The notes under the pieces were generated by a model. The model made no database searches. It was not told the DNA's origin and saw only the letters and a list, made by a program, of their open reading frames with translations. Below, in pieces: positions 42,337 through 52,901 of a DNA stretch of 64,000 bases (position 1 is the first letter of the stretch; each line of letters starts with the position of its first letter). The stretch is from Takakia lepidozioides (Eukaryota; Streptophyta; Takakiopsida; Takakiales; Takakiaceae). The position numbers were made by a program, and so were the translations under genes. Location: positions 75,560,756 through 75,624,755 of the forward strand of contig CM060731.1 in NCBI GenBank assembly GCA_030704615.1. The letters run 5' to 3'.

Positions 42337-42374
42337 TTACCCCTTCCCCTCTCAAAAAGCCGTGTCCTCACGGT

Positions 42375-44711
42375 TTATTGTTTGGGATTTGTAAACCTTT
42401 GTGAGCAAGCACCCTTGTGACGTTGAGAGTCTCGTGAAGGACTCCGTGTGCGAGCTCGTGTTCTGTCACTGGTTGAGGGAGATGATTGAACACTACCTGG
42501 ATATGTCAGTCCCTCTGGAGGCTGATATCGAGGTAATCTTTCAAGCATGGGAGACCCCCGTCGCTTCTTCTCTGCCATCTGTATTGCATAGTCCTCTGCC
42601 ATGTCAAAAGAGTCCGCTGAAGAAACAGTTGTATCAGAATCCTCGTCCCCCTTGAGGTGTTGTAACTGTCGAACTTTAACTGGAATTCTCTGGGGCATAC
42701 AATGTTGTCCCACCATGTCTGGAAGTTTAAATTGTAAAACTTGTTGTAAGCGCTGAATTGCAAAATTGGTGAAGACCCTGAGCTCCTTGTCTGTCCATGT
42801 GAGTTGTGTACCAATGACTTGTGAATTGTGCAAATATTTCCATGCCTCATGTCTCTTAAAGAAAATATCGTCAAGCCCGAATTTCTGTGTTGACAAATTG
42901 TTCCAGGCCGCATGAAACCATGAACGAATCTGAGAATCCTTTTGCATCATAACTTTTGCCTCATATAGGTACATATGAGGTGGCACTGAAGGTAAGACCC
43001 AATGATCCCCACTGGAATAATTCAGAAAGCGCGTTTGCATCTTCTGTTGCTCAATGTGATAACGTACCAGAAAACAAGCAGCGTAGTATAACCCGCAGCC
43101 CATGACAATACTTGCTACCTCCTTGGTCTTGGTATAAATGAATCCATGTACAACTTGGAAGGCAATTAATTCCTTCAACATGGTACTTGCCTCATGCCAG
43201 TACTGGGCAAAGTGATGATCCTCAATTGGTCGATTATTCGGAAGAACTTTAGTCCTAGTGGCCACTGGCAGCCAAATGCGCATGATTTGATAGTAATGTG
43301 CCAATGATTGTGGAGGACTAAATTCTTTCCAAGCTAAATCCAACACAATGGGAATTTGGTTGAAGGGCATAATCATAGCCCTACTGTACTCCCTTGCAGC
43401 TGGAGTTTTAGGTGGGTTAAAAGCAGCATTTCCCCATACCTCAGGCTGTGGTGGCTGTGGTGTGGCTGTAGTAACAACAGGGTCAGCTACTGGCACAGTG
43501 ATTTGTTGTGGTGTTGGTGGCACTGGCTCTTGTACCATTGGCATCTCCTGCACCTCCTGTGAAGAAGACTGAAAAGCCAAAGTTCTGGCTTGTAAATAAG
43601 AAGCCATTAGCTGTTTCTCAGGTATACAGACTCTCTTGTCGATATTTGAAGTGAGGTCCTCCACTTGAGTCTGCAGGCCGTCTACATCCTCCTGTAACTC
43701 CGCTATCCTACTATAGACATTGTCTATAGTAGTTGTGGCAATGTTCTGCACTTGCAGCCTGAGCTCATTCATCTCGCTTTGGGTGAGCTTTCGTGGTGCT
43801 TTGCCCTCCACTGGCCCTTGTGCTAACCAGACCTGCATAAGGTGGTTATCCACCAAGTTGCTTGTGGTTCCTCTGAGAGTGTGCTCCTCTCTGAGTTTGT
43901 ACACATCTAATTGCTGTTGTAAAGCCTCCATGCGCTTCGCATGAGGTTCAACCAAACTCGCATAGGCAGCAGCCAGATTATTGGCTTCCTTCCAAGCTTT
44001 GTTAGCCACCGAGAGTTCATTTCTATTGGACATGAGTGTTTGTTGCAACTCAAGGATGTACATCTCTTGGTCAGCTTCCACCTGCCTGTATTGCTTGAAG
44101 GTATTCTCATTGCGACAGATTGTATTCTTCATATCGACAATGAGTTTCGTTTGCTCGACATTCTCTGCCTCTGCCTTCGTACATCTTTCCGCTTGACTGT
44201 TTATTTCTATTGTACTTTGTTCAAGCATAGTTGTGAGTGTAGCACATTGTATGGCCATCCTGTCATGCACTGTCTGCAACTCCATATGTAGTGCATTCAC
44301 TTCTTGCAACTTGCTTTCATGCTTCACCTGCATTTGGTATAGCTGTTGCTTATGTGCTTCGTGCAACTGGTCTTGGGCGAGGCCTGCCTCAATCAATTGT
44401 TCCTTGGCCAATTGCAAAGCCGCTTCTGTAGTCTCTAAGTCTTGCTGCATCTTGAGAGTGACCTCTTCATCGACCTTGTTTGCACACTCTGTGGCAAGTC
44501 GAGCCTCAAACTCCTTCCTGAGTTCCTTCCTCAAAGCTGCCAATTGGGAAGTTGGAACATGGGATTTGACATAAGTGCCCAACAAATTAAGTGTCCTGCT
44601 TATGGAACTCATAAGCATGGCTCGTTGAGGGTCATCATGGTGAGCTTGCTGCTGTTCTCCCTGATCCTCAACAGTGTGATGCCTCACGAACCACTCAGGC
44701 CATTGCCCCAC
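42375..44711 (-). CDS. Accessory ORF C of element Y (778 codons)
   Basis: It lies downstream of pol in element order, just before the 3' LTR. Residues about 30-370 are strongly coiled-coil (long Glu/Gln/Lys/Leu stretches, for example TTEAALQLAKEQLIEAGL). A Pro/Gln-rich linker (395-430) leads to a globular part shared with V: PEVWGNAAFNPP, YYQIMRIWLPVATRTK, VVHGFIYTKTKEVAS, KLPDMVGQHCM. The C-terminus is Arg/Ser-rich (RTRARTRSPSRDS). The frame opens with GTG at 44711 and overlaps the end of ORF B by 17 nt in another frame. The first ATG in frame is near residue 32, so B and C may once have been one ORF or may be joined by frameshifting. It has no resemblance to gag, pol or env that I can name. 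Confidence 0.72.
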   Translation of the reverse strand: MGQWPEWFVRHHTVEDQGEQQQAHHDDPQRAMLMSSISRTLNLLGTYVKSHVPTSQLAALRKELRKEFEARLATECANKVDEEVTLKMQQDLETTEAALQLAKEQLIEAGLAQDQLHEAHKQQLYQMQVKHESKLQEVNALHMELQTVHDRMAIQCATLTTMLEQSTIEINSQAERCTKAEAENVEQTKLIVDMKNTICRNENTFKQYRQVEADQEMYILELQQTLMSNRNELSVANKAWKEANNLAAAYASLVEPHAKRMEALQQQLDVYKLREEHTLRGTTSNLVDNHLMQVWLAQGPVEGKAPRKLTQSEMNELRLQVQNIATTTIDNVYSRIAELQEDVDGLQTQVEDLTSNIDKRVCIPEKQLMASYLQARTLAFQSSSQEVQEMPMVQEPVPPTPQQITVPVADPVVTTATPQPPQPEVWGNAAFNPPKTPAAREYSRAMIMPFNQIPIVLDLAWKEFSPPQSLAHYYQIMRIWLPVATRTKVLPNNRPIEDHHFAQYWHEASTMLKELIAFQVVHGFIYTKTKEVASIVMGCGLYYAACFLVRYHIEQQKMQTRFLNYSSGDHWVLPSVPPHMYLYEAKVMMQKDSQIRSWFHAAWNNLSTQKFGLDDIFFKRHEAWKYLHNSQVIGTQLTWTDKELRVFTNFAIQRLQQVLQFKLPDMVGQHCMPQRIPVKVRQLQHLKGDEDSDTTVSSADSFDMAEDYAIQMAEKKRRGSPMLERLPRYQPPEGLTYPGSVQSSPSTSDRTRARTRSPSRDSQRHKGACSQRFTNPKQ

Positions 44712-45969
44712 CAGATTTTCTTCCTGAACATTCTACCTGTGGTACCTCCGTCACAGGTGTGTGTATTATATGCACCGCAGGGTTTCCCCTAGACAACCGT
44801 TGCACCTCCGGAATCATTGTGTCCTTGACCATACCAGAATATTCATAGAGAAGGTCCCCCTTCTCAATTTCTGCCACCACCTGTTCTGTAGTGGGAATAT
44901 CTAACCCTTCTTTTTCCAAATCAATTATTTCTGGTGGCACTACATGGACAACTTGTGGTAACTCTGTGACAAGCCGATCATATGGTTGTGATGGCTGTGA
45001 TACTGAAGTAACTTCCTCTTCCCTCTCTGAAGGTTCTGCTCCCAATAATAGCAGTTCTCTGTGCTGCTGTGCCCCTTCCTGCACAAGAGCTTGGGGAACA
45101 TTATCATGCGGATTCCGTGAAGCCAGTGGATCCGCCACTACAGTCTTTCCCCGCCTCTGTCTCTTATTCTCGGGTTGCCCTGCTTGTCCACCCTCACTGT
45201 GTGAAGAGCCTTGCTCTTCCATTGCAGTGGTTTTTTGCTCAAACACTCCCATCTCCTTTCTTTCTCGAGCATCAAGTATGCCAGAATCAAGAATTATTTG
45301 AGCAATGATTGGGCCAGACACTATGATAGGAGACTTTGCGGCAGTACCCTGTAATCTTTTCATCTCCTCTACCAGTGCGTTGTACATTATGTCCGCCCAT
45401 TCTACCTCTTCTCCTCTCAGGGCTTTGAGTATTTCCTCTGTGAAGGATCTGCTCAAATACTGTTGGTTCTGTTTCATGGCAAACAGAACGTTCAATACCT
45501 GGCCTACCTCCCTTAGCCCTGGGTACACGGCCTTGGTACAAGCATAACCCTGAGTTTTAAAGAAACTCCCTTCTTGGAATAAGTCCCGTATTTGCAGTCT
45601 TGCCCTGTGCTCCTCCACATGCACCTGACCTGCTGGCAATCGAAACAATTGCTGTAGGTATAGGGGAGTAATTACTAATTCAACTCCCTTCACCGTTGTT
45701 GCTCCTGTCCTAGGCTCAAAGTTCTGCAAGAATTGTAACATGTACTGTCTATGGTGCAATGTCCAATCTTTGCTTTGCAATCCTTCCAATCGCAGCTCCT
45801 TCAGTAACTTTACCGCCTGTGGAGTAGCAATCATTTGTTTCTGCAGGATTGTGGTGCTCTTCACCCTGATGTCCTCCATTCCTCTCACTCTCTTCATTCT
45901 AGACCCACAGAAATGTTTTGGCTGTAACAATTGAAGAAATCCAGCTTGATGTTTGACTGCAAAGAACAA
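44695..45969 (-). CDS. Accessory ORF B of element Y (424 codons)
   Basis: The frame opens without ATG; the first in-frame ATG is at about 45897 (MKRVRGMED). The N-terminal 200 residues look globular (LLKELRLEGLQSKDWTLHH, PLYLQQLFRLPAG, VGQVLNVLFAMKQNQQYLS). Then comes a disordered middle with a basic KRQRRGKT that could be a nuclear localisation signal, and an acidic C-terminus. It is directly upstream of ORF C with a 17-nt overlap. A decayed counterpart occurs in Z (50290-51700). The family is unrecognised. Confidence 0.65.
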   Translation of the reverse strand: MFFAVKHQAGFLQLLQPKHFCGSRMKRVRGMEDIRVKSTTILQKQMIATPQAVKLLKELRLEGLQSKDWTLHHRQYMLQFLQNFEPRTGATTVKGVELVITPLYLQQLFRLPAGQVHVEEHRARLQIRDLFQEGSFFKTQGYACTKAVYPGLREVGQVLNVLFAMKQNQQYLSRSFTEEILKALRGEEVEWADIMYNALVEEMKRLQGTAAKSPIIVSGPIIAQIILDSGILDARERKEMGVFEQKTTAMEEQGSSHSEGGQAGQPENKRQRRGKTVVADPLASRNPHDNVPQALVQEGAQQHRELLLLGAEPSEREEEVTSVSQPSQPYDRLVTELPQVVHVVPPEIIDLEKEGLDIPTTEQVVAEIEKGDLLYEYSGMVKDTMIPEVQRLSRGNPAVHIIHTPVTEVPQVECSGRKSGGAMA

Positions 45970-46224
45970 GATGCAGTAGCATTACATTCGACACATTTGG
46001 ACAGATGACTGGAAATTGGGGAAGGATCAGGAGAGGAAAATAGGAGGACGACTTACTTCGTATACTACCTCTACCATTCCATCCATGTGAGCCGATACCA
46101 TGTCCGGTCTGTTTTAGCCATGGATTTTTGAATGAGCTCGGGATCCAGGAGTTTGGCGAACATGTGCGGGTCTTTCCAGGCTGCAGCGGAAGAGAAAACC
46201 AGGCATAAATGGTAAGTTTGTTAT

Positions 46225-46887
46225 TCATTCAGCATGTTCTCTAGTCTCTTTCTTTTTTATCAGCATAAACGTATGGTTGCCACAAAAAGCTATGGGTAAT
46301 TTCTTGTAAGCATGCGGGGCTTGCAAGCATCGATGAAGAGAAAAGATCCGCTCTATTCTTCCGTCCTTATGCCACTGCGTAAGTAATATTGCGAGCGTAT
46401 AGTCTGTTAGTTCCTCCATAGCTTCAAAGCTATAGTATTGATGGTTTGTCCCGTCAAGACGCCCGTTACTTAGAACGACGCCGACTCTTGCGCTTAAATT
46501 CCCTCCAATTTCTTGATCCCTTTTCTGGCTTTCGATTGGCTGTAACCGCTGTGACTGGATTTTAGATTTAATTTTCTTTAGTGGACTTTCCCTGATGGAC
46601 TGTCCACTAGGATAACACATGTGACAAGAATTTCGCTTTTCTGTACTTGCCGTTTGTTCTGTTGCCCCTTTTCCGTATTCATTAATGGGCCCGCCATTCA
46701 TCCGAATTGACGTGCTAATTAGGTATTTTGACGGCCATTCTTGTCCTCTTTCTTGATGACATCTGTTCTTGCACTTCCTTCTCAGCTGTGTGTTGCGCCC
46801 TGACTTCCACGTGTCCCTTTCTAAATTGGCTTCCATCCTTTCTTCCGCCGACCATTTTCCTGAAGTTAGCCTACGTCCACCTGTCAC
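46225..46887 (-). CDS. Accessory ORF A of element Y (~204-220 codons)
   Basis: The first in-frame ATG is at about 46836 (MEANLERDTW). The protein is basic, with CKNRCHQERG and CHMCYPSG short Cys clusters that do not form a classic zinc knuckle, and a C-terminal hydrophobic/aromatic part (YYSFEAMEELTDYTLAILL). It precedes ORF B by about 250 bp. A damaged copy is present in Z at 51690-52320. The function is unknown. Confidence 0.5.
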   Translation of the reverse strand: MTGGRRLTSGKWSAEERMEANLERDTWKSGRNTQLRRKCKNRCHQERGQEWPSKYLISTSIRMNGGPINEYGKGATEQTASTEKRNSCHMCYPSGQSIRESPLKKIKSKIQSQRLQPIESQKRDQEIGGNLSARVGVVLSNGRLDGTNHQYYSFEAMEELTDYTLAILLTQWHKDGRIERIFSLHRCLQAPHAYKKLPIAFCGNHTFMLIKKKETREHAE

Positions 46888-46997
46888 TGATTCTATGGAT
46901 TGTGTAACCCTAGTAGGCTGTGTTGAGCTGTGACAGGCTATGTCATACTGTGGTACGCTGTGATAGGCTGTGTGGCACTGTGGTAAGCTGTGATAGG
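46888..46997. repeat. 10-bp repeat tract of Y, cut by insertion of Z
   Basis: GGCTGTGTTG AGCTGTGACA-type decamers from 46916 stop exactly at 46997, where the Z LTR begins. The corresponding tract in Z (52378-52630) continues much further, so Y is interrupted here. Confidence 0.75.
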
Positions 46998-48037
46998 TGT
47001 CACGCGGCTTTTACTCACCCATCCCTTCGCTATCCGAGGCGGAAACTCCAAGATAGAAGAGTTGGAAATCTCTAAGTACTCAGCCCGCTCAGAACAATCA
47101 GTCATGACCTACAGCTAGTGAATCATGGGGGTGTTTCCTATTTGTTTTCCTTTCCGCATTCATGTTAGCTAGTTACCTTACTGTTGGTAATTAAGTATCA
47201 GTTTGCTTCAGTAATCTATCGGATTCCATCATCTCATCCATTCATTCCACAGCTTCACTCAGATCTCTCTACACAGTGTGAGTATGAAGTGTGTATCAGA
47301 TTAATATCTATCAAGTATCAGGCTGAAGCCGAGGAGTCTCTAATCTGCTCTACATTACAATTCTACTGCTTGCATTCATTAAGCATTACAGATCATCCTC
47401 CTCCTACTCCGTGCTCTCCTTCTTTCTGGTCAGAGATACGCTCTCTGTCTCATTCCCCCCACTCCTTCCAGCAGTGATTCCCCAAGAAGTGATCATTTTC
47501 CAGTCCTCGCTCCTCGCTTTATCTTCCTACCCGTTGTTCTAACCGTTTCCCTCACTAACCGTCACCCGTGAACTAACATGTTCCATTCGCAGATGTTGTT
47601 CCCCACAGTCGTTCCATGTCCTGCTATCCGTTCCCTATGGTCGTGACAGCTGTGTCAAGCTGTGACTGGCTATGCGACTGTGTTGGACCGTGTCAGTTGT
47701 GTCAAGCTGTGACTGGCTATGCGACTGTGTGGGACTGTGTCAGCTGTGTCGGCTGTGTCGGGCTATGACGAGCTGTGTCGGACTGTGACGGGCTGTGTTG
47801 GCTGTGACGGGCTGTGTCGACTGTGACGGGTGTGTTGGCTGTGACGGGCTGTGTCGGCTGTGACGGCTGTGTCGGACTGTGACGAGCTGTGTTGGCTGTG
47901 ACGGGCTGTGTAACCCCCCCCCCCCTAAAGTGCGCTGTTGTCATCCCTAAGGCTCCTGTTGGTCTCAGTCTTTGCAAAAATTAAGGGTACCCCACAGATC
48001 CCGTAAAAGTGTCTAAGTCCCAGACAGTCCTCTAACA
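46998..48037 (-). repeat. 3' LTR of element Z (1040 bp)
   Basis: It runs from TGTCACGCGGCTTTTACTCA to CTCTAACA and includes decamer repeats at 47640-47915 and a C run at 47913-47922. The polypurine tract AGAGGGGAAGGGG (minus) follows at about 48041-48053. Confidence 0.85.
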
Positions 48038-48068
48038 TTACCCCTTCCCCTCTCAAAAAGCCGTGTCC

Positions 48069-50298
48069 TCACGGTTTACTGTTTGGGATTAGCAAACCTT
48101 TGTGAGTGAGCACCCTTCTGACGTTGAGAGTCTCGTGAAGGACTCTGTGTGCGAGCCCGAGGTCTGTCACTGGTTGACGGAGATGATTGAACACTACCTG
48201 GATATATAAGCCCTCTGGAGGCTGATATCGAGGTAATCTTTCAGGCATAGGAGACCCCCGTCGTTTCTTCTTTGCCATCTGAATTGCATAGTCCTCTCCC
48301 ATGTCAAAAGAGTCCGCTGAAGAAACAGTTGTATCAGAATCCTCATCGCCTCTCAGGTGTTTTTAATTGTCGAACTTTTTGTGGAATCCTCTGGGGCATA
48401 CAATGTTGTCCCACCATGTCTGGAAGTTTAAACTGTAAAACTTGTTGTAAACGCTGAATGGCAAAATTGGTGAAGACCCTGAGCTCCTTGTCTGTCCAGG
48501 TGAGTGGGTACCAATGACTTGTGAATTGTGCAAGTATTTCCATGCCTCATGTCCCTTAAAGAAAATATCGTCAGGGCCGAATTTCTGTGTTGACAAATTG
48601 TTCCAGGCCGCATGAAACCATGAACGAATTTGAGAATCCTTTTGCATCATAACTTTTGCCTCATATAGGTACATATGAGGTGGCACTGAAGGTAAGACCC
48701 AATGATCCCCACTGGAATAACTCAGAAAGCGCGATTGCATCTGTGCTGCTCAATGTGATAACGTACCAGAAAACAAGCAGCGTAGTATAACCCGCAGCCC
48801 ATGACAATACTTGCTACCTCCTTGGTCTTGGTATAAATGAATCCATGTACAACTTGGAAGGCAATTAATTCCTTCAACATGGTACTTGCCTCATGCCAGT
48901 ATTGTGCAAAGTGATGATCCTCAATGGTCGATTGTTCGGAAGAACTTTAGTCCTAGTTGCCACTGGCAGCCAAATGCGCATGATTTGATAGTAATGTGCC
49001 AATGACTGCGGAGGACTAAATTCTTTCCAAGCCAAATCCAACACAATGGGAATTTGGTTGAAGGGCATAATCATAGCCCTACTGTACTCCCTTGCAGCTG
49101 GAGTTTTAGGTGGGTTAAAAGCAGCATTTCCCCATACCTCAGGCTGTGGTGGCTGTGGTGTGGCTGTAGTAACAACAGGGTCAGCTACTGGCACAGTGAC
49201 TTGTTGTGGTGTTGGTGGCACTGGCTCTTGTACCATGGCATCTCCTGCACCTCTTGTGAAGAAGACTGAAAAGCCAAAGTTCTGGCTTGTAAATAAGAAG
49301 CCATTAGCTGTTCCTCAGGTATACAGACTCTCTTGTCGATATTTGAAGTGAGGTCCTCCACTTGAGTCTGCAGGCCGTCTACATCCTCCTGTAACTCCGC
49401 TATCCTACTATAGACATTGTCTATAGTAGTTGTGGCAATGTTCTGCACTTGCAGTCTGAGCTCATTCATCTCGCTTTGGGTGAGCTTTCGTGGTGCTTTG
49501 CCCTCCACTGGCCCTTGTGCTAACCAGACCTGCATAAGGTGGTTATCCACCAAGTTGCTTGTGGTCCCCTCTGAGAGTGTGCTCCTCTCTGAGTTTGTAC
49601 ACATCTAATTGCTGTTGTAAAGCCTCCATGCGCTTCGCATGAGGTTCAACCAAACTCGCATAGGCAGCAAGCAGATTATTGGCTTCCTTCCAAGCCTTGT
49701 TAGTGACCGAGATTTCATTTCTATTGGCCATGACCGTTTGTTGCAACTCCAGGATGTGCCTCTCTTGGTCAGCTTCAACCTGCCTGTATTGCTTGAAGTA
49801 TTCTCATTGCGACAGATTGTATTCTTCATATCGACAATGAGTTTCGTTTGCTCGACATTCTCTGCCTCTGCCTCGTACATCTTTCCGCTTGACTGTTTAT
49901 TTCTATTGTACTTTGTTCAAGCATAGTTGTGAGTGTAGCACATTGTATGGCCATCCTGTCATGCACTGTCTGCAACTCCGTATGTAGTGCATTCACTTCT
50001 TGCAACTTGCTTTCATGCTTCACCTGCATTTGGTATAGCTGTTGCTTATGTGCTTCGTGCAACTGGTCTTGCGCGAGGCCTGCCTCAATCAATTGTTCCT
50101 TGGCCAATTGCAAAGCCGCTTTGTACTCTCTAAGTCTTGCTGCATCTTGAGAGTGACCTCTTCATCACCTTGTTTGCACACTCCAAGTGCCTCAAACTCC
50201 TTCCTGCCAAGTTCCTCCCTCAAAGCTGCATTGGGTAGTGGGAACATGATTTTGACATAAGTCCGCAACAAATCCAGTGTCCTGCTTTGTGAACCCAT
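48069..50298 (-). pseudogene. Decayed accessory ORF C of element Z
   Basis: It is homologous throughout to ORF C of Y: C-terminal RGSPMPERLPRYQPPEGL, KLPDMVGQHCMPQRIP, SGDHWVLPSVPPHMYLYEAK, PEVWGNAAFNPPKT, coiled-coil LAKEQLIEAGLAQDQLHEA. Single-base indels split it into at least seven frames (for example near 48360, 48740, 48900, 49240, 49580 and 49800). Small deletions occur near the start (50150-50290). Confidence 0.85.
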
Positions 50299-51700
50299 AA
50301 AGCATAAGCCTGTTGAGGGTCATCTGGTGACTTGCTGTTGTTCTCCCCTGATCCCTAATAGTGTTATGCCTTACGAACCACATCAGGCCTTGCCCCCACC
50401 CTTGCCCCCCCACCAGATTTTCTTCTGAACCACTTCATCGTCCACTTGGTGCTGCAGTGTCTTGACATTCTAAATGTGGTACCCGGTACCTCCGTCACAG
50501 GGTGTGTGTATATATGCACCGCAGGGTTTTCCCTGGACAACCGTTGCACCCTCCGGAATCACTTTGTCCTTGACCATACCAGAAATATTTCATAGAGAAG
50601 GTCCCTCTTCTCATTTCTGCCACCACCTGTTCTGTAGTGGGAATATCTAATCTTCTTTTTCTAAATCAATTATTCGGTTGAACTGCATCGACAACTTGTG
50701 GTAACCTTGTGACAAGCCCGATCATCTGGCTGTGATGGCTGTGATACTGAAGTAACTTCCTCTTCCTCTCTGAAGGTCCTGCTTTCAGTAATAGCAGTTC
50801 TCTGTGCTGCTGTGCTTCTTCCTGCACAAAAACTTGGGAAACATTATCATGCGGATTCCGTGAAGCCAGTGGATCCGCCACTACAGTCTTTCCTCCCCGC
50901 CTCTGTCTCTTATTCTCAGGTTGCCCTGCCAGTCCACCCTCACACTGTGTTAAGAGCCTTGCTCTTCCATGCAGGGGTTTTTGGCTCAAACACTCCCATC
51001 TCTCTCTTCCTTTCTTTCTCGAGCATCAAGTATGCCAGAATCAAGAATTATTTGAGCAATGATTGGGCCAGACACTATGATAGGAGACTTTGCGGCAGTA
51101 CCCTACCCCGTAATCTTTTCATCTCCCTCTACCAGTGCGTTGTACATATGTCCGCTCCATTCTACCTCTTCTCCTCTCCTCTTCTCCTCTCAGGCTTTGA
51201 TATTTCCTTCCTGTGAAGGATCTGCTCAAATACTGTTGGTTCTGTTTCATGGCAAACAGAACGTTCAATACCTGGCCTACCTCCCCTTGCCCTGGTACAA
51301 GCATAACCCTGAGTTTTAAAGAAACTCCCTTCTTGGAATAAGTCCCCTATTTGCAAGTCTTGCCCTGTGCTCCTCCACATGCACCTGACCTTTGGCAATG
51401 AAACAATTGCTGTGGTATAGGGGAGTAATTTCTAATTCAACTCCCTTCACCGTTGTTGCTCTTGTCTTAGGCTCAAAGTTCTGCAAGAATTGTAACATGT
51501 ACTGTCTATGGTGCAATGTCCAATCTTTGTTTTGCAATCCTTGCAATCGCAGCTCCTTCAGTAACTGTACCGCCTGTGGAGTAGCAAATCGTTTGTTTCT
51601 GCAAGGATTGTGGTGCTCTCACTTGATTTCCTCCTCCATTCCTCTCACTCTCTTCATTCTAGACGACCACAGAAATGTTTGGCTGTAACAATTGAAGAAA
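50299..51700 (-). pseudogene. Decayed accessory ORF B of element Z
   Basis: It matches ORF B of Y: GLQNKDWTLHHRQYMLQFLQ, VLFAMKQNQQYLSRSFT, NKRQRRGGKTVVADPLASRN, with many indels, several of them duplications of short C/T-rich words (CTCTCCTCTT near 51175). Confidence 0.8.
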
Positions 51701-52320
51701 TGCCTGCAGGGCACAACGCATAAACGTATGGTTGCACAAAAAGCTATATGTAATTTCTTGTAAGCCAGCGGGCTTGCAAGCATCGATTAAGAGAAAAGAT
51801 TCGCTCTGTTCTTTCGTCCCTATGCCACTGCGTAAGTAATATTGCGCATGTATAGTCTGTTAGTTCCTCCATAGCTTCAAAGCTATAGCATTGATGGTTT
51901 GTCCCGTCGAGACCCCTTACTTAGAACGACGCCGACTCTTGCGCTTAATTCCCTCCAATTTCTTGATCTCTTCTCTTTTCTGGCTTTCGATTGGCTGTAA
52001 CCGTTGTGATATGGATTTTTGATTTAATTTTCTTTAGTGAAGCTTTCCTCCTGCTGTCCTGTCCACTAGGATAACACATGTGACAAGAATTTCGCTTTTC
52101 TGTACTTGCCGTTTGTTCCGTTGCCCTGTTTCCGTATTCATTAATGGGCCCGCCATTCATCCGAATTGACGCGCTAAGTAGGTACTTTGACGGCCATTCT
52201 TGTCCTCTCTTCTCTTGATGACACATGTTCTTTCTTGCACTTCTCCAGCTGTGTGTCGCGCCCTGACTTCCACGTGTCCATTTCTAAACTGACTTCCGTC
52301 CTTTCTTTCGCCGGCCATTT
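51701..52320 (-). pseudogene. Decayed accessory ORF A of element Z
   Basis: It matches ORF A of Y: SKYLLSASIRMNGGPINEYG, EKRNSCHMCYPSG, and further pieces towards 51730 in other frames. It shares the position upstream of ORF B. Confidence 0.75.
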
Positions 52321-52377
52321 CCCTGAAGTTATCCTGCGTCCACCTGTCACTGATTCTATGGATTGTGTAACCCTAGT

Positions 52378-52630
52378 AGGCTGTGTTGAGCTGTGACAGG
52401 CTGTGTCATACTGTGGTACGCTGTGATAGGCTGTGATGCACTGTGGTAAGCTGTGATAGGCTGTGACACTTGTTGTATTTCGTGATAGGCTGTGTTGCGC
52501 CGTGCTGGGCTGTGATAGGCTGTGTGGCGCCGTGCTGGGCTGTGTAGGCTTGTGTAAGGTTGTGTCCCGTCGTGATGGGCTGTGATAGGCTGTGTCTCGT
52601 CGTGATGGGCTGTGATAGGCTGTGTCACGC
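52378..52630. repeat. 10-bp tandem repeat in Z, between integrase and accessory ORFs
   Basis: GGCTGTGACA GGCTGTGTCA TACTGTGGTA-type decamers keep register for about 100 bp, then longer compound units (GTCGTGATGGGCTGTGATAG) repeat. On the minus strand it could encode a repetitive …QPITAYHS… peptide. Confidence 0.85.
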
Positions 52631-52901
52631 TTGTTCTGCCCGCCCTGGTCATATATGCTCGGCCTAGCGTAAGTGCTCCATACTCCGTTGGTAACACTGG
52701 CGCAGCCCGTGACTACTCTTGCGTTTCAACATGTAAATCATGCTGCAATGGTTTTGTCATGGATACCACTGTAACCCTTCAACTTATTGGCATTGACTCT
52801 TCCCAGCTTTCTTTGTTAATGGTTTGTAACATGGCGGTGTTGTTATCATACATCTTTGTTGACATAAGGTCCTTTCCCATGGTGATTTAAGCTTAGAAGC
52901 T
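52631..52901. other. Z spacer after integrase
   Basis: It holds remnants of the integrase tail and a linker; no separate gene is seen. Confidence 0.4.

Noticed and set aside
43348-43572. Plus-strand frames inside accessory ORF C and gag (also 49046-49351, 56436-56795, 57070-57408)
   Set aside because: They are antisense shadows that recur wherever the minus-strand ORF recurs.
46225-46887. ORF A as a zinc-knuckle nucleocapsid
   Set aside because: The Cys clusters do not fit C-x2-C-x4-H-x4-C, and gag with true knuckles is already present in the element.
52356-52697. A His/Thr/Gln-rich repetitive protein on the minus strand
   Set aside because: It is the translation of the decamer repeat tract between integrase and ORF A; no start, and the repeat is also present in non-coding LTRs.
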